DNA from: GCA-2731375 sp964344935 | GTDB lineage: Bacteria > Pseudomonadota > Alphaproteobacteria > GCA-2731375 | Assembly (NCBI GenBank): GCA_964344935.1 | Contig: CAYFPL010000005.1 | Span: 124,001-188,000 of the forward strand | Length of the DNA stretch: 64,000 nt | Reading direction: 5' to 3' | Shown here: one piece after another, positions 26,449-34,244 of the stretch | Layout of the letters: every line of letters begins with the position of its first letter | Numbering within the stretch: position 1 is the stretch's first letter | Notes under the pieces: model-generated | Told to the model about the DNA's origin: nothing | The model's database searches: none | What the model saw: only the letters and a program-made list of their open reading frames with translations | Translations under genes and position numbers: made by a program

Positions 26449-27618
26449 CTAGGGGTCGATTGCCGCCGCCAGGGCCAACAGGTCCTCATCGCAATCGGGC
26501 GCCGCCATCAGAGACAGGCCCAGAGGGCAGCCGTCGAGCTGGGCCAGGGGTAGATTTACTTGGGGACAACCGGACAAACCGGCGATGCAGGTCAGGCCCA
26601 TGCTGCGCCAGCGGAAATCGTCCAGTTCGGCCTCAGGCGTTTCGCACAGGGGCGCGATGCCCGGCGTCGTCGGCAGGCACAGAACCGCGCCGTCGCCTAG
26701 CAGATCCCGCATCCGTTTTTGCACTTCGCTTTGCACCTGACGGCTCTCCGCCTCGGCCGCAGCGGTGATGGTGGCGCTAGTTGCAAAGCGCTCGGCCACC
26801 CCGGGGCCAAAATTTGGTTTTGCCCGTTCGATCCAGGCCCCATGGGTGCGCCAGATATCAGCCATCTGCAATGTGCGGAAATGGGGCATCCACTTGTCGG
26901 GGCCGTCGTCGCTGATGGCGATCTCGCTAACTGATTCGAAATGTCCGCTCACCTTTTGCACCGCACCAGAGAGGGCATCCGCCGCCGGCGCGTCCAGCAG
27001 GTTAAAGGCGTCGCGTGCGATCAACAGGCGGCCGGGTTGGCGGGATTCGCGAATGTCGGGTAGAAGCACCCGGCCTACCGCCTGCATCAGGCCGCCGCCG
27101 CGGGCGAACCAGCCGACGGTGTCGAAACAGGGTGCGAGCGGATGCACGCCGTCTACCGGAACCCGGCCTTGGCTGGTGCGAATGCCGTGGATGCCGCAAA
27201 AGCCCGCCGGCATACGCACCGATCCGCCGGTATCCGAGCCCAGGGCGAAATCCACAAGGCTGCCTGCCACCGCCGCCGCCGAGCCGGAGGACGAGCCGCC
27301 GGGAATGCGCCCCGGCGCATTGACGTTGATCGGCGTGCCATAGTGGGCGTTCTGCCCGGTGACGGAAAACGCCATCTCGTCCGTTTGCGCCTTGGCGATC
27401 ATATGCCCGCCCGCATCCAATAACTTCGTCACCGCCGAGGCAGTGGCCGCTGCAGGGCCGTGGCTGGCCAACCAATCCGGGCTGCCGGCGCCCGTGGTAT
27501 GCCCGGCGATATCGAACAGATCCTTCACCGCGAAGGTCAGGCCCGACAAGGGGCCCTGGCCGGCGGCAGGAAGAGCCACGTCGTCATGGGTAATATAGGC
27601 GCCTAAATTCTCGACCAA
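26449..27618 (-). CDS. Amidase (amidase-signature family)
   Basis: A 389-residue amidase-signature hydrolase. The Ser-cisSer-Lys machinery is visible: K32 in FAVKDLFDI, GGSSSGSAAAVA at 107-118 and the nucleophile S133 in GSDTGGSVRMPA. The middle of the protein is shorter than in GatA (about 480 residues), so it is a small-molecule amidase rather than a tRNA amidotransferase subunit. The start is a TTG at 27618 with AGGGAG about nine bases upstream; no ATG or GTG lies between it and the first conserved residues. It is 100 bp upstream of regB on the same strand. Substrate unknown. Confidence 0.87.
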   Translation of the reverse strand: MVENLGAYITHDDVALPAAGQGPLSGLTFAVKDLFDIAGHTTGAGSPDWLASHGPAAATASAVTKLLDAGGHMIAKAQTDEMAFSVTGQNAHYGTPINVNAPGRIPGGSSSGSAAAVAGSLVDFALGSDTGGSVRMPAGFCGIHGIRTSQGRVPVDGVHPLAPCFDTVGWFARGGGLMQAVGRVLLPDIRESRQPGRLLIARDAFNLLDAPAADALSGAVQKVSGHFESVSEIAISDDGPDKWMPHFRTLQMADIWRTHGAWIERAKPNFGPGVAERFATSATITAAAEAESRQVQSEVQKRMRDLLGDGAVLCLPTTPGIAPLCETPEAELDDFRWRSMGLTCIAGLSGCPQVNLPLAQLDGCPLGLSLMAAPDCDEDLLALAAAIDP

Positions 27619-27711
27619 GTGGTGTCTCCCTCATGCTGGGGCGGTGTGTCTCTGCTCACTTATGACGGCATCAATCCTACCCATCTTTTTAGGGTAGGAA
27701 AGGATTGTTCC

Positions 27712-27873
27712 ATGATGGAGCTCGGTATCAATGCGGTGAAGTCGTCCTGGTTCTGGTGGACCCACATGGCCGATTTCATCCCGTTCTGGAATCCCTTCGG
27801 TGCTTATTTCAGCCTTTTGATCCTGGTTGCCATATTCGGCTGGTGCGTCAAACGCATCCGCGAAGGGGACTAG
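27712..27873 (+). CDS. Small single-pass membrane protein, unknown function
   Basis: A 53-residue protein starting at ATG 27712 (or 27715), with AGGAAAGGA about eight bases upstream. It has an aromatic-rich N-terminal part (SSWFWWTHMADFIPFWNPFG), one membrane helix (YFSLLILVAIFGWCVKRI) and a short basic-acidic tail. I do not recognise a family. It lies between the amidase, from which it diverges, and neuB, 37 bp downstream on the same strand. It could be the first gene of the nonulosonic-acid operon, or an unrelated membrane peptide. Confidence 0.55.
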   Translation: MMELGINAVKSSWFWWTHMADFIPFWNPFGAYFSLLILVAIFGWCVKRIREGD

Positions 27874-27910
27874 CGATTTTTCTTTCCGTGCCGCTGGTGT
27901 ACAAGGTGGC

Positions 27911-28942
27911 ATGCAGTCAGCAAGCTTCCAGGAAGAATTCACCATAGGCGGCCGGCAGGTGGGCGGCGGTGCGCCGTGCCTGTTCATCGCCGAGGCGGGT
28001 GTCGCCCATTTCGGCGATATGGATCTGGCCATCCAGTTGGTGGAACTGGCCGCGAACGCGGGCGCCGATGTCTTCAAGACGCAAGTTTTCGATGTGGATC
28101 AACTGATCGCCGCCGAGATGCCGGAATGGCGCGACCGGCTGCGCCCGCGCAATCTGGCCCTGGAACAGTTCAAGGAGCTCAAGGCGCTTTGTGACGAACG
28201 GGGCCTGTTGTTCATGGCCACGGCTCATGACGAAAGCCGTATCCCCTGGCTGGAGGAATTGGATGTCCCCGCCATCAAGGTAGGATCCGGGGAGCGGGGC
28301 AACCCCAACTTTCTCACCCGGCTGGCGGAACTGGGCCGGCCCATGGTGGTCTCCACTGGCATGTATGACGAGGCGGATGTGGCCGAGGCGTTGGCTGCCT
28401 GCGCCAAGGGTGGTTGCGATAGGGTGGCGCTATTGCATTGCATCACCGCCTATCCGACACCGCCCGAACAGGTCAACCTGCTGGCCATGGACCGCCTGGC
28501 AGAGCTGTTCGAGGGCCCGGTCGGCTATTCCGACCATACCGAGGATCACTTGGCCGTCCTGGCGGCGGTGGCGCGCGGCGCCCAGGTGGTGGAGAAACAC
28601 ATCACCATCTTGCGCGACGTGCCCAACGCCCAGGATTGGAAAGTGTCCGCCGGGCCCGAAGATCTGGCCACCCTGATTGCCGACATCCGACGTCTGGAAG
28701 CCATGTTGGGTCACGGCCGCAAGGAACCCACCGCGGCCGAAAAAGACGGCCAGGTCTGGGCCACCAAGTCCGTGGTCGCCGTGCATGACCTGGCCGCGGG
28801 CAACGTCCTGGAAGCGAGAGACTTGATCACCAAACGGCCCGGCAGCGGCATCCCCGCCAACCAACTGGACCAGGTGATCGGCCGCACCCTGGCCCGGGAC
28901 GTGGCCGCTGATACCTTGCTGCAACCGGACGACCTGGCGTGA
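27911..28942 (+). CDS. neuB: Nonulosonic-acid synthase, NeuB family (locus 1)
   Basis: A 343-residue member of the N-acetylneuraminate synthase family, which condenses phosphoenolpyruvate with a 6-deoxy- or N-acetylhexosamine to make a nine-carbon sialic-acid-like sugar. The TIM barrel begins CLFIAEAGVAHFGDMDLA; conserved steps are IKVGSGERGN, STGMYDEADV, LLHCITAYPT, GYSDHTEDHL and VVEKHITI. The C-terminal antifreeze-like SAF domain is at about 285-343 (KSVVAVHDLAAGNVL...IGRTL). The exact sugar (neuraminic, legionaminic, pseudaminic or other) cannot be read by eye. Its stop overlaps the GTG start of neuC by four bases. Confidence 0.9.
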   Translation: MQSASFQEEFTIGGRQVGGGAPCLFIAEAGVAHFGDMDLAIQLVELAANAGADVFKTQVFDVDQLIAAEMPEWRDRLRPRNLALEQFKELKALCDERGLLFMATAHDESRIPWLEELDVPAIKVGSGERGNPNFLTRLAELGRPMVVSTGMYDEADVAEALAACAKGGCDRVALLHCITAYPTPPEQVNLLAMDRLAELFEGPVGYSDHTEDHLAVLAAVARGAQVVEKHITILRDVPNAQDWKVSAGPEDLATLIADIRRLEAMLGHGRKEPTAAEKDGQVWATKSVVAVHDLAAGNVLEARDLITKRPGSGIPANQLDQVIGRTLARDVAADTLLQPDDLA

Positions 28943-30087
28943 GCATGCGCAAGGTCTGTGTCTGGTCGGGCAAGCGGGGCGGCTTCGGCGCCATGGCCCC
29001 GACCATGCGCGCAATCGAAGAACATGACGACCTGGATCTGGCGCTGGTGGTTACGGACCAGCATCTCTATGACCAGTTCGGCCGCACCATCCGCGAAGTG
29101 GAAGGTCAGTTTCCTATCGCCGCTGCCATCGACATGGAGCAATCGGGAGACAGCAACGAAGAACGGGCCCGGGCCATCGGTCTTTGTCTGCAGCGTTCCG
29201 TCGATGTGTTGGCGGAGTTGCGCCCGGACATCCTATTGGTGATCGGAGACCGGGGCGAGGTCTTCGCCGCCTGTATCGCGGCCCACAACATGCGCATCGC
29301 CATCGCCCATGTGCAGGGCGGCGATCTGTCGGGCAGCCTGGACGAACCGGTGCGCCATGCCATCACCAAGCTTTCCCATATCCATTTTCCTTCTACGGAC
29401 CTATCGGCCGAGCGCATCCGCCGCATGGGGGAGGAGCCCTGGCGCATTCATGTGGCCGGCGACACCCATATTGACCAGATACTCTTGGGACGCGCCACGG
29501 CCGAAGATGAACTGCGCCAACGTTACGGTTTGGCGGCGGACGAGCCTTTTCTCCTTTTGTTGCAGCATTCCGATTCCACCGTGCCGCACGCCGCCCGGGA
29601 GCAGATCGATGCGACCCTAACCGGCATCAGAGCCACCGGTCTGCGCACCTTGCTGGTCTATCCCTGTTCCGATCAAGGCTACGAGGGCATCATCGCCGGC
29701 CTCGAGGCGGCCCGCGATTGGCCAGGGGTTTCAGTGCACCAGAACATTCCCGCCCCGGACTTCATTGGCTTGCAGAAGATCGCCGCCTGTCTTGTGGGCA
29801 ATTCCTCTGCCGGCCTGATCGAGGCACCTTATTTCAACCTGGGCGCGGTCAACGTGGGCGCGCGCCAGGTTGGCCGCGAGCGGGCCGCCAATGTGATCGA
29901 TGTGCCTTACGAGGCTGGGGCCATCGCCGCCGCCATACAAACGGTCCTGCACGACGATGCCTTCCGCCGGGCCATGGCGTCCACGTCGCCGCCTTTCGGT
30001 GATGGCACCGCTTATCAACGGATCACCGAGACCCTAGCCGGAATCGACCTGGATGAAGGTTTGTTGAACAAGCGCATGAGCTACTGA
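28939..30087 (+). CDS. neuC: UDP-GlcNAc 2-epimerase (hydrolysing), NeuC family (locus 1)
   Basis: A 382-residue GT-B-fold hydrolysing epimerase that releases UDP and gives the 2-epimer hexosamine used by NeuB. Landmarks are VIGDRGEVFAACIAAHNM, HVQGGDLSGSLDEPVRHAI and the nucleotide-binding GNSSAGLIEAP followed by VNVGARQVGRERA. The GTG at 28939 sits inside the neuB stop (GTGA); an ATG at 28945 is an alternative that loses two residues. A second, clearly divergent NeuC lies at 51.1 kb. Coupling with neuB and the next gene shows a single transcript. Confidence 0.9.
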   Translation: MSMRKVCVWSGKRGGFGAMAPTMRAIEEHDDLDLALVVTDQHLYDQFGRTIREVEGQFPIAAAIDMEQSGDSNEERARAIGLCLQRSVDVLAELRPDILLVIGDRGEVFAACIAAHNMRIAIAHVQGGDLSGSLDEPVRHAITKLSHIHFPSTDLSAERIRRMGEEPWRIHVAGDTHIDQILLGRATAEDELRQRYGLAADEPFLLLLQHSDSTVPHAAREQIDATLTGIRATGLRTLLVYPCSDQGYEGIIAGLEAARDWPGVSVHQNIPAPDFIGLQKIAACLVGNSSAGLIEAPYFNLGAVNVGARQVGRERAANVIDVPYEAGAIAAAIQTVLHDDAFRRAMASTSPPFGDGTAYQRITETLAGIDLDEGLLNKRMSY

Positions 30088-31052
30088 TGGCGAAGCCCAC
30101 GTTGCTCTATTACGAGATCCTCAACTGGCAGCCGGAGAACCAGGCCCGGGTGATGGAGGCCTTCGACGTACTGACTTTGGCGCATCCTGATGAGGACGAT
30201 GCCGACATCCTGGCCAAGATCGATGCCTGCTGCGCACCCCTGGGATTTCATTTCGGCAGGGAGAAGATGGGCCGCTGTCCGAAGCTCCGCGCCATCGTCA
30301 CCAACACCACCGGGGTGCCCCATATCGACATGGCCGCCGCGGCGGACCGGGGCATCGCCGTCTTCTCCCTGAAGGACGAGCAGACCTTCCTGGATAGCAT
30401 AACGCCTACGGCGGAACATGCCTGGGGTCTGCTGCTGGCTCTGCTGCGGCGGACGCCCTGGTGCTTCGATGATGTCAAAGCCGGACGCTGGCACCGCTTC
30501 GATTGGGGTGCGCCGGCCATGCTCTCCCGCCTGAACCTGGGCATCATTGGTTACGGCCGTTTGGGCCGGCGGGTGGCCCGCTATGGCCAGGCCTTCGACA
30601 TGGGCGTACGCTTTTTCGACCCGTTCGTGGATGGCGGCGGCGCCGTTGAACGGGTTGATGACCTGCTCGAGCTCGTCGCCTGGGCCGATGTGGTCAGCCT
30701 ACATGTGCCCAGCCTGCCCGAGACCCAAGGTATGATCAGCGCCCGGGTGTTGGAGCATTTCAAACCCGGAAGCCTATTCATCAACACGGCCCGGGCGGAA
30801 CTGGTCGACGAAGGGGCGCTGCTGGCGGCCCTGCAGGCGGGCCGCATCGCTGGCTATGGCGCGGATGTGCTGGACGGTGAATTCGAGCTCGGTTTCCAGG
30901 CCGGCGAACACCCCCTGGTGCGCCATGCCCGGGACCATGACAACGTGCTCCTCACGCCCCACATCGCCGGCTCAACTGAAGATGCTTGGCGCGAGACCCA
31001 GGCCCGGGTGATCGAAATGGCGATCGCCCATTTCAAGGACCAAACGCCATGA
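30087..31052 (+). CDS. D-isomer-specific 2-hydroxyacid dehydrogenase in nonulosonic-acid operon
   Basis: A 321-residue NAD(P)-dependent 2-hydroxyacid dehydrogenase. The Rossmann loop is LGIIGYGRLGRRVARYG; the catalytic Arg lies in FINTARAELVDEGALLAAL, and the catalytic His in LLTPHIAGSTEDAW. Family members reduce 2-oxoacids or oxidise D-2-hydroxyacids. Its start shares one base with the neuC stop and its stop overlaps the neuA start by four, so it is fully embedded in the sugar operon, an uncommon place for this enzyme. It might act on a substituent donor or on the oxoacid end of the sugar (inference). Confidence 0.87.
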   Translation: MAKPTLLYYEILNWQPENQARVMEAFDVLTLAHPDEDDADILAKIDACCAPLGFHFGREKMGRCPKLRAIVTNTTGVPHIDMAAAADRGIAVFSLKDEQTFLDSITPTAEHAWGLLLALLRRTPWCFDDVKAGRWHRFDWGAPAMLSRLNLGIIGYGRLGRRVARYGQAFDMGVRFFDPFVDGGGAVERVDDLLELVAWADVVSLHVPSLPETQGMISARVLEHFKPGSLFINTARAELVDEGALLAALQAGRIAGYGADVLDGEFELGFQAGEHPLVRHARDHDNVLLTPHIAGSTEDAWRETQARVIEMAIAHFKDQTP

Positions 31053-31777
31053 ATATTACTCCCGGCATCGTCTGGGGCCTGATCCCGGCCAGGGGCGGCT
31101 CCAAATCCATACCCATGAAGAACCTGGTGCCTTTCGTCGGCCGCCCGCTGATCGATTTCCAGGTTCTGGCCGCGCGGAGCACGGATAATTTTGACCGCCT
31201 CATCTGCAGCACCGACCATCAGGCCATCGCCGCCCGCTGCGAAACTTTGGGTGTCGAGGTGCATCCCCGGCCCGGCCATTTGGGCGCCGACGACACCCCG
31301 GTGATCGACGTCATCGCCGATTTTCTGGAAGACATTCAGGAGCGCGAAGGCGCGGTGCCCGAATGCATCGCATTGTTGCAACCCACGTCTCCCTTTCTTT
31401 TGCCCGACCATATCCGCTGGTCCGTGAACGCCCTGTTGCGGGATCCCGCCGCCGGCTCGGCCCAGACCGTGGTGCCCTGCCCCCATAATCACCATGCCCT
31501 GAACCAGCGGGTCATCAGTGGCGGTTATGTGGATTTTCGTTTTCCCGCAGAACGGGCCGTGGCCCACAACAAGCAGAAAAAGCCGAAACACTTTCTATTT
31601 GGCAATTTTCTGGTCTTCCGCTGCCAGGCGGCACTGGAGCAGCAGACCGCTTTCGCTCAACCATCATTGCCCATTGAGATCCCGTTTGCCCAGGGGTTCG
31701 ATCTGGATGGACCGGACGATGTCAAACTGGGCCAGGCCCTTTTGGCGTCCGGCATGGCAGCATTAACGAATTCTTAA
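31049..31777 (+). CDS. neuA: CMP-nonulosonic-acid cytidylyltransferase, NeuA family
   Basis: A 242-residue nucleotidyltransferase. The signature GLIPARGGSKSIPMKNLVPF near the N-terminus binds CTP, and ALLQPTSPFLLPDHI and the C-terminal FDLDGPDDVKLGQALL are typical of the NeuA/NeuF/PtmB group, which activates sialic-acid-like sugars as CMP derivatives. It starts at ATG 31049 inside the stop of the dehydrogenase. With NeuB and NeuC it forms a minimal route from UDP-HexNAc to an activated nonulosonic acid. No transferase or polysaccharide export gene is nearby. Confidence 0.88.
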   Translation: MNITPGIVWGLIPARGGSKSIPMKNLVPFVGRPLIDFQVLAARSTDNFDRLICSTDHQAIAARCETLGVEVHPRPGHLGADDTPVIDVIADFLEDIQEREGAVPECIALLQPTSPFLLPDHIRWSVNALLRDPAAGSAQTVVPCPHNHHALNQRVISGGYVDFRFPAERAVAHNKQKKPKHFLFGNFLVFRCQAALEQQTAFAQPSLPIEIPFAQGFDLDGPDDVKLGQALLASGMAALTNS

Positions 31778-31778
31778 C

Positions 31779-31791
31779 TTTTTTGCTTGAA
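31779..31791 (+). promoter_or_regulatory. TTTTTTGCTTGAA box upstream of small secreted protein 1
   Basis: The 13-mer TTTTTTGCTTGAA begins two bases after the neuA stop and about 136 bp before small protein 1. The identical 13-mer recurs at 32958-32970 before small protein 3. A shorter CTTGAAATCAGC at about 32409-32420 is found before protein 2. This may be a duplicated promoter or regulator site carried along with the tandem genes; it could also serve as a weak T-rich end signal for the neu operon. Its function is unproven. Confidence 0.4.
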
Positions 31792-31926
31792 GTCGCGGCC
31801 CGACAGGTTCAAATTTGACATATACCGAGGTTGTTCGGTTGAGTGGAGGATCCGTACAATTCGCGCTGTATCGGAACTCAATTGAGCAGGGGCGCTTCGA
31901 GGGCGGCGCCCAAGCGGGTGGATGTT

Positions 31927-32244
31927 ATGGAAACCAGTACAAAGTCCGGGATTTCCCGGCGCAAAGCCCTGGCCCGTCTTGGCCTTTCGGCCGCGGTGAT
32001 TTATGTCGCTCCCACTGTAACCCGCCTTGACGATGCCGACGCCAGACGGCGGCGGCGCGCCCGGCCGTCCATCATCTGCCCGGGCAGCAGTTGCAGCGGT
32101 CATGGCAAAGGTAAAGGCAAGGGCAAAGGCAAGGGTAAGAGCCGTTCGATCCGCAAAGGCAAGAGCCGTCGGCGTAGCAAAAGCAAGGGCCGCAAAAGCA
32201 AGGGCCGTAAAAGCAAGCGCCGGAGCAAGCGCGGCAAGAAGTAG
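31927..32244 (+). CDS. Small exported GK-repeat protein 1 (candidate precursor peptide)
   Basis: A 105-residue protein. The N-terminus has a twin-arginine-type signal, ISRRKALARLGLSAAVIYVA (RR at 11-12), ending in a predicted signal-peptidase site ADA at 37-39. The mature part starts RRRRRARPSIICPGSSCSGHG, with cysteines 51 and 56, then Gly-Lys repeats (60-71) and a long Lys/Arg/Ser tail. The mature chain is extremely basic. It is the longest of three tandem paralogues, the last two followed by an HprK-like and a PqqD-like gene. I recognise no named family. It could be a modified peptide, a metal-binding or a polyanion-binding protein. Repeats in DNA are imperfect, so the reading frame rather than the DNA is conserved. 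Confidence 0.75.
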   Translation: METSTKSGISRRKALARLGLSAAVIYVAPTVTRLDDADARRRRRARPSIICPGSSCSGHGKGKGKGKGKGKSRSIRKGKSRRRSKSKGRKSKGRKSKRRSKRGKK

Positions 32245-32529
32245 AAAGCGCGGCAGGAAAAGTTAGGGCTAGGCCTTTCTGCGACGCGTTTAGTCATGAA
32301 ACCCTCCGGCATCGGCCGAGGACAACTATTTTCGAATTTTGCAAGGAATGCCCCCCTTGCTGCCGTTCGCTGCGGCATTTTCGCCGAACTCTCCGGTATG
32401 ATTCTCCTTGAAATCAGCGCTCGGAAGCGCATTTCATGATAGGTGGTCAGAAGATCAGTCGTGATGGTAGGGTTGCACCACTGTTGTTCGTAGTTTCCGT
32501 AGTATCAAACTAGTAAGGCTAGTAGGAAT

Positions 32530-32787
32530 ATGTCGAATACCGGTAAGAGTGTGGCGATTAGCCGACGAAAAGCCTTGTCCCGCCTGGGGTTAGCCGCCGC
32601 TGCCGTTTATGCGGCGCCAACAGTTACCCGCATTGACGATGCCGAAGCCAGGCGGCAACGGCGTGCCCGGCCTTCCGTTGTTTGCCCCGGCAGCAGCTGT
32701 AGCGGCCACGGCAAGGGTAAGGGTAAAGGCAAGGGTAAAGGCGGCGGGAAAGGCAAAGGCAAAAGCGGGCGGCGTAAGGGCAAATAG
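32530..32787 (+). CDS. Small exported GK-repeat protein 2 (candidate precursor peptide)
   Basis: An 85-residue paralogue of the preceding gene. Signal AISRRKALSRLGLAAAAVYA (RR at 12-13), predicted cleavage AEA at 38-40, then RRQRRARPSVVCPGSSCSG with cysteines 52 and 57, H60 and a Gly-Lys tail ending SGRRKGK. Start ATG 32530 has AGTAGGAA just upstream. The core differs from copy 1 at many third codon positions (for example TGC versus TGT, GGC versus GGT, CAT versus CAC) while residues are kept. The 285-bp gap before it holds no gene, only a short 5-bp GCGCT/AGCGC stem near 32423-32436. Confidence 0.75.
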   Translation: MSNTGKSVAISRRKALSRLGLAAAAVYAAPTVTRIDDAEARRQRRARPSVVCPGSSCSGHGKGKGKGKGKGGGKGKGKSGRRKGK

Positions 32788-32957
32788 TCGGCACAGCCAG
32801 CGCCTCTGATGGCGATACCTGCTGGACCCCCATAGGGATTAGCGCATTCAGATATGCTTGTAATTCAAGCTTCCGGCTCTGTGTGGCAAATGGTTGGTGT
32901 AGAGCGGCCGCTAACAGGAATCTACCAATATTCGCAGGATTAACTTCGAATTAGGCC

Positions 32958-32970
32958 TTTTTTGCTTGAA
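32958..32970 (+). promoter_or_regulatory. TTTTTTGCTTGAA box upstream of small secreted protein 3
   Basis: Second exact copy of the 13-mer found at 31779-31791, here 107 bp before the start of small protein 3 in an otherwise gene-free 289-bp gap (32788-33076). The surrounding bases differ, so this is the conserved part of the upstream region. A promoter or regulator site is the simplest reading. Confidence 0.4.
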
Positions 32971-33076
32971 TTTCAGCCGCATTGATACGATTTTGGACGT
33001 GTATCCGTTCTATCTGCTGAGATAGTTGGATCTCACGAGGGCATTCGTAGTAACCACAATGCCGAGGCAGTTAGAG

Positions 33077-33334
33077 ATGGAAACGAGTAGCAGTAAGTCT
33101 GCGTGGAATACCCGTGCGTTGAGCCGCCGTAAAGCGTTAGCCCGGCTTGGTTTAGCAGCCGCCGTGGTCTATGCCGCCCCGACCGTCACCCACATTGATG
33201 GCACCGCCCTTGCGAAGAGAAAGCCGCGTCCGTCCATCATCTGCCCGGGTAGCAGCTGCAGCGGCCACGGCAAAGGTAAAGGTAAAGGCAAAGGAAAAGG
33301 CGGCGGAAAAGGCAAAGGCAAGGGCAAGGGCTGA
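33077..33334 (+). CDS. Small exported GK-repeat protein 3 (candidate precursor peptide)
   Basis: An 85-residue third paralogue. It starts METSSSKS like copy 1 (METSTKS), which decides the start at 33077 over in-frame codons further upstream. Signal ALSRRKALARLGLAAAVVYA (RR at 17-18), cleavage ALA at 44-46, then KRKPRPSIICPGSSCSGHG with cysteines 56 and 61 and H64, and a tail made only of Gly and Lys. Its mature part is the shortest, 39 residues. It ends 16 bp before the kinase-like gene, so it is the copy most clearly in the same operon as the tailoring candidates. Confidence 0.78.
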   Translation: METSSSKSAWNTRALSRRKALARLGLAAAVVYAAPTVTHIDGTALAKRKPRPSIICPGSSCSGHGKGKGKGKGKGGGKGKGKGKG

Positions 33335-33350
33335 CACCCAACCGGCCGCC

Positions 33351-34244
33351 ATGGCGCGCCGGCAGAAAATGGATTCAGACGAAACAGTCATCAACCTGGT
33401 CGGCCCCCATCACCGCATTGCCATTGCCGGTGCCAGCCGATTGTCATCCTTTCTTTTCGAATTAATCCCGGAATGGCCCCTTGTTTCCGGCGCCGAAGAC
33501 GTACCGCCCGCGGGCCGGATCGATGTCCGCATGGAGGGCGATCATTGGCGCATATCATCGCCCCTGGTCGATCTCGATGAATACGAACTGGACGATGGCT
33601 ATATGGTGGCCAACAGTCTGATCGGCGCTGTCATTGCCGGCTATGTGGCGCAAGACCCTGAGTTGGTCTCGATCCATGCAGGCGCGGTGCGGATCGGGGA
33701 CGGCCTGGTCCTCATGCTAGGCGACAATCAAAGCGGCAAGAGCACATTCTCCACCGTCCTGGCCGCCCTGGGCCAACGCTTCTATGCGGACGATCGCCTG
33801 GTGGTGGATCTGAGCGGCGGCGGGGCCGTGGGCTGTTCCCTGGCAATCGCCCCCAAGGTGCGTCTGCCCCTGCCCCTGGAAGCCAGTGATGGCTACCGCG
33901 ACTTCATAGAAACCAACAGTATCCTGAGTTGGCCTGAAATGGCCGTGCTGCGCCTTGGCCCGGAGCAGGCGGCAGAATTCGGCGAGGCATTGCCCATCAA
34001 GGCAATCATCGCCTTGCAAAGGGGCGCCGATGCCCGCCAACCCGAATTGTCCGCGCTGGGCCAGGCGACCCTGGTGCGCCTGTTGCTGGAACAGGTTTTT
34101 GCACCGCATTTAAGCCAGCAGGCCGAGTTGTCCGCCTGTGTCGCCCTGGCTCAGTCAGTGGAATGCCTGCAATTGAGTTATGCGTCCGCTTTCGAGGCCG
34201 CCGAAACCGTCATCGCTCATTTCAGCGGATCGAGGGAACGATGA
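33351..34244 (+). CDS. HPr kinase-like P-loop protein
   Basis: A 297-residue protein (291 if the ATG at 33369 is used; neither start has a good ribosome site). The core matches the catalytic fold of HPr kinase/phosphorylase: His in VSIHAGAVRIGDG, Walker A GDNQSGKST, then LAALGQRFYADDRLVVDL with the paired Asp of the family. It lacks the regulatory N-terminal domain of true HprK and no HPr gene is nearby. HprK-like kinases occur in peptide-modification clusters, including lasso-peptide clusters where they phosphorylate a serine. Here the serines of CPGSSCSG in the adjacent small proteins are possible targets (inference). Confidence 0.8.
   Translation: MARRQKMDSDETVINLVGPHHRIAIAGASRLSSFLFELIPEWPLVSGAEDVPPAGRIDVRMEGDHWRISSPLVDLDEYELDDGYMVANSLIGAVIAGYVAQDPELVSIHAGAVRIGDGLVLMLGDNQSGKSTFSTVLAALGQRFYADDRLVVDLSGGGAVGCSLAIAPKVRLPLPLEASDGYRDFIETNSILSWPEMAVLRLGPEQAAEFGEALPIKAIIALQRGADARQPELSALGQATLVRLLLEQVFAPHLSQQAELSACVALAQSVECLQLSYASAFEAAETVIAHFSGSRER

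Noticed and set aside
32027..32266. Histone-H1-like Ala/Lys-rich frame overlapping small protein 1
   Set aside because: It is the alternative frame of the GGC-AAA repeats. Only the frame with the twin-arginine signal and CPGSSC core is conserved in all three copies.
32098..33333. Regular GGC-AAA repeats as a CRISPR or satellite array
   Set aside because: There are no spacers, the repeat unit is six bases, and the repeats vary at wobble positions within coding frames.
33171..33350. Ala/Lys-rich N-terminal extension of the HprK-like gene
   Set aside because: This open stretch lies within small protein 3 in another frame and only arises from the GK repeat; the kinase starts at 33351 or 33369.
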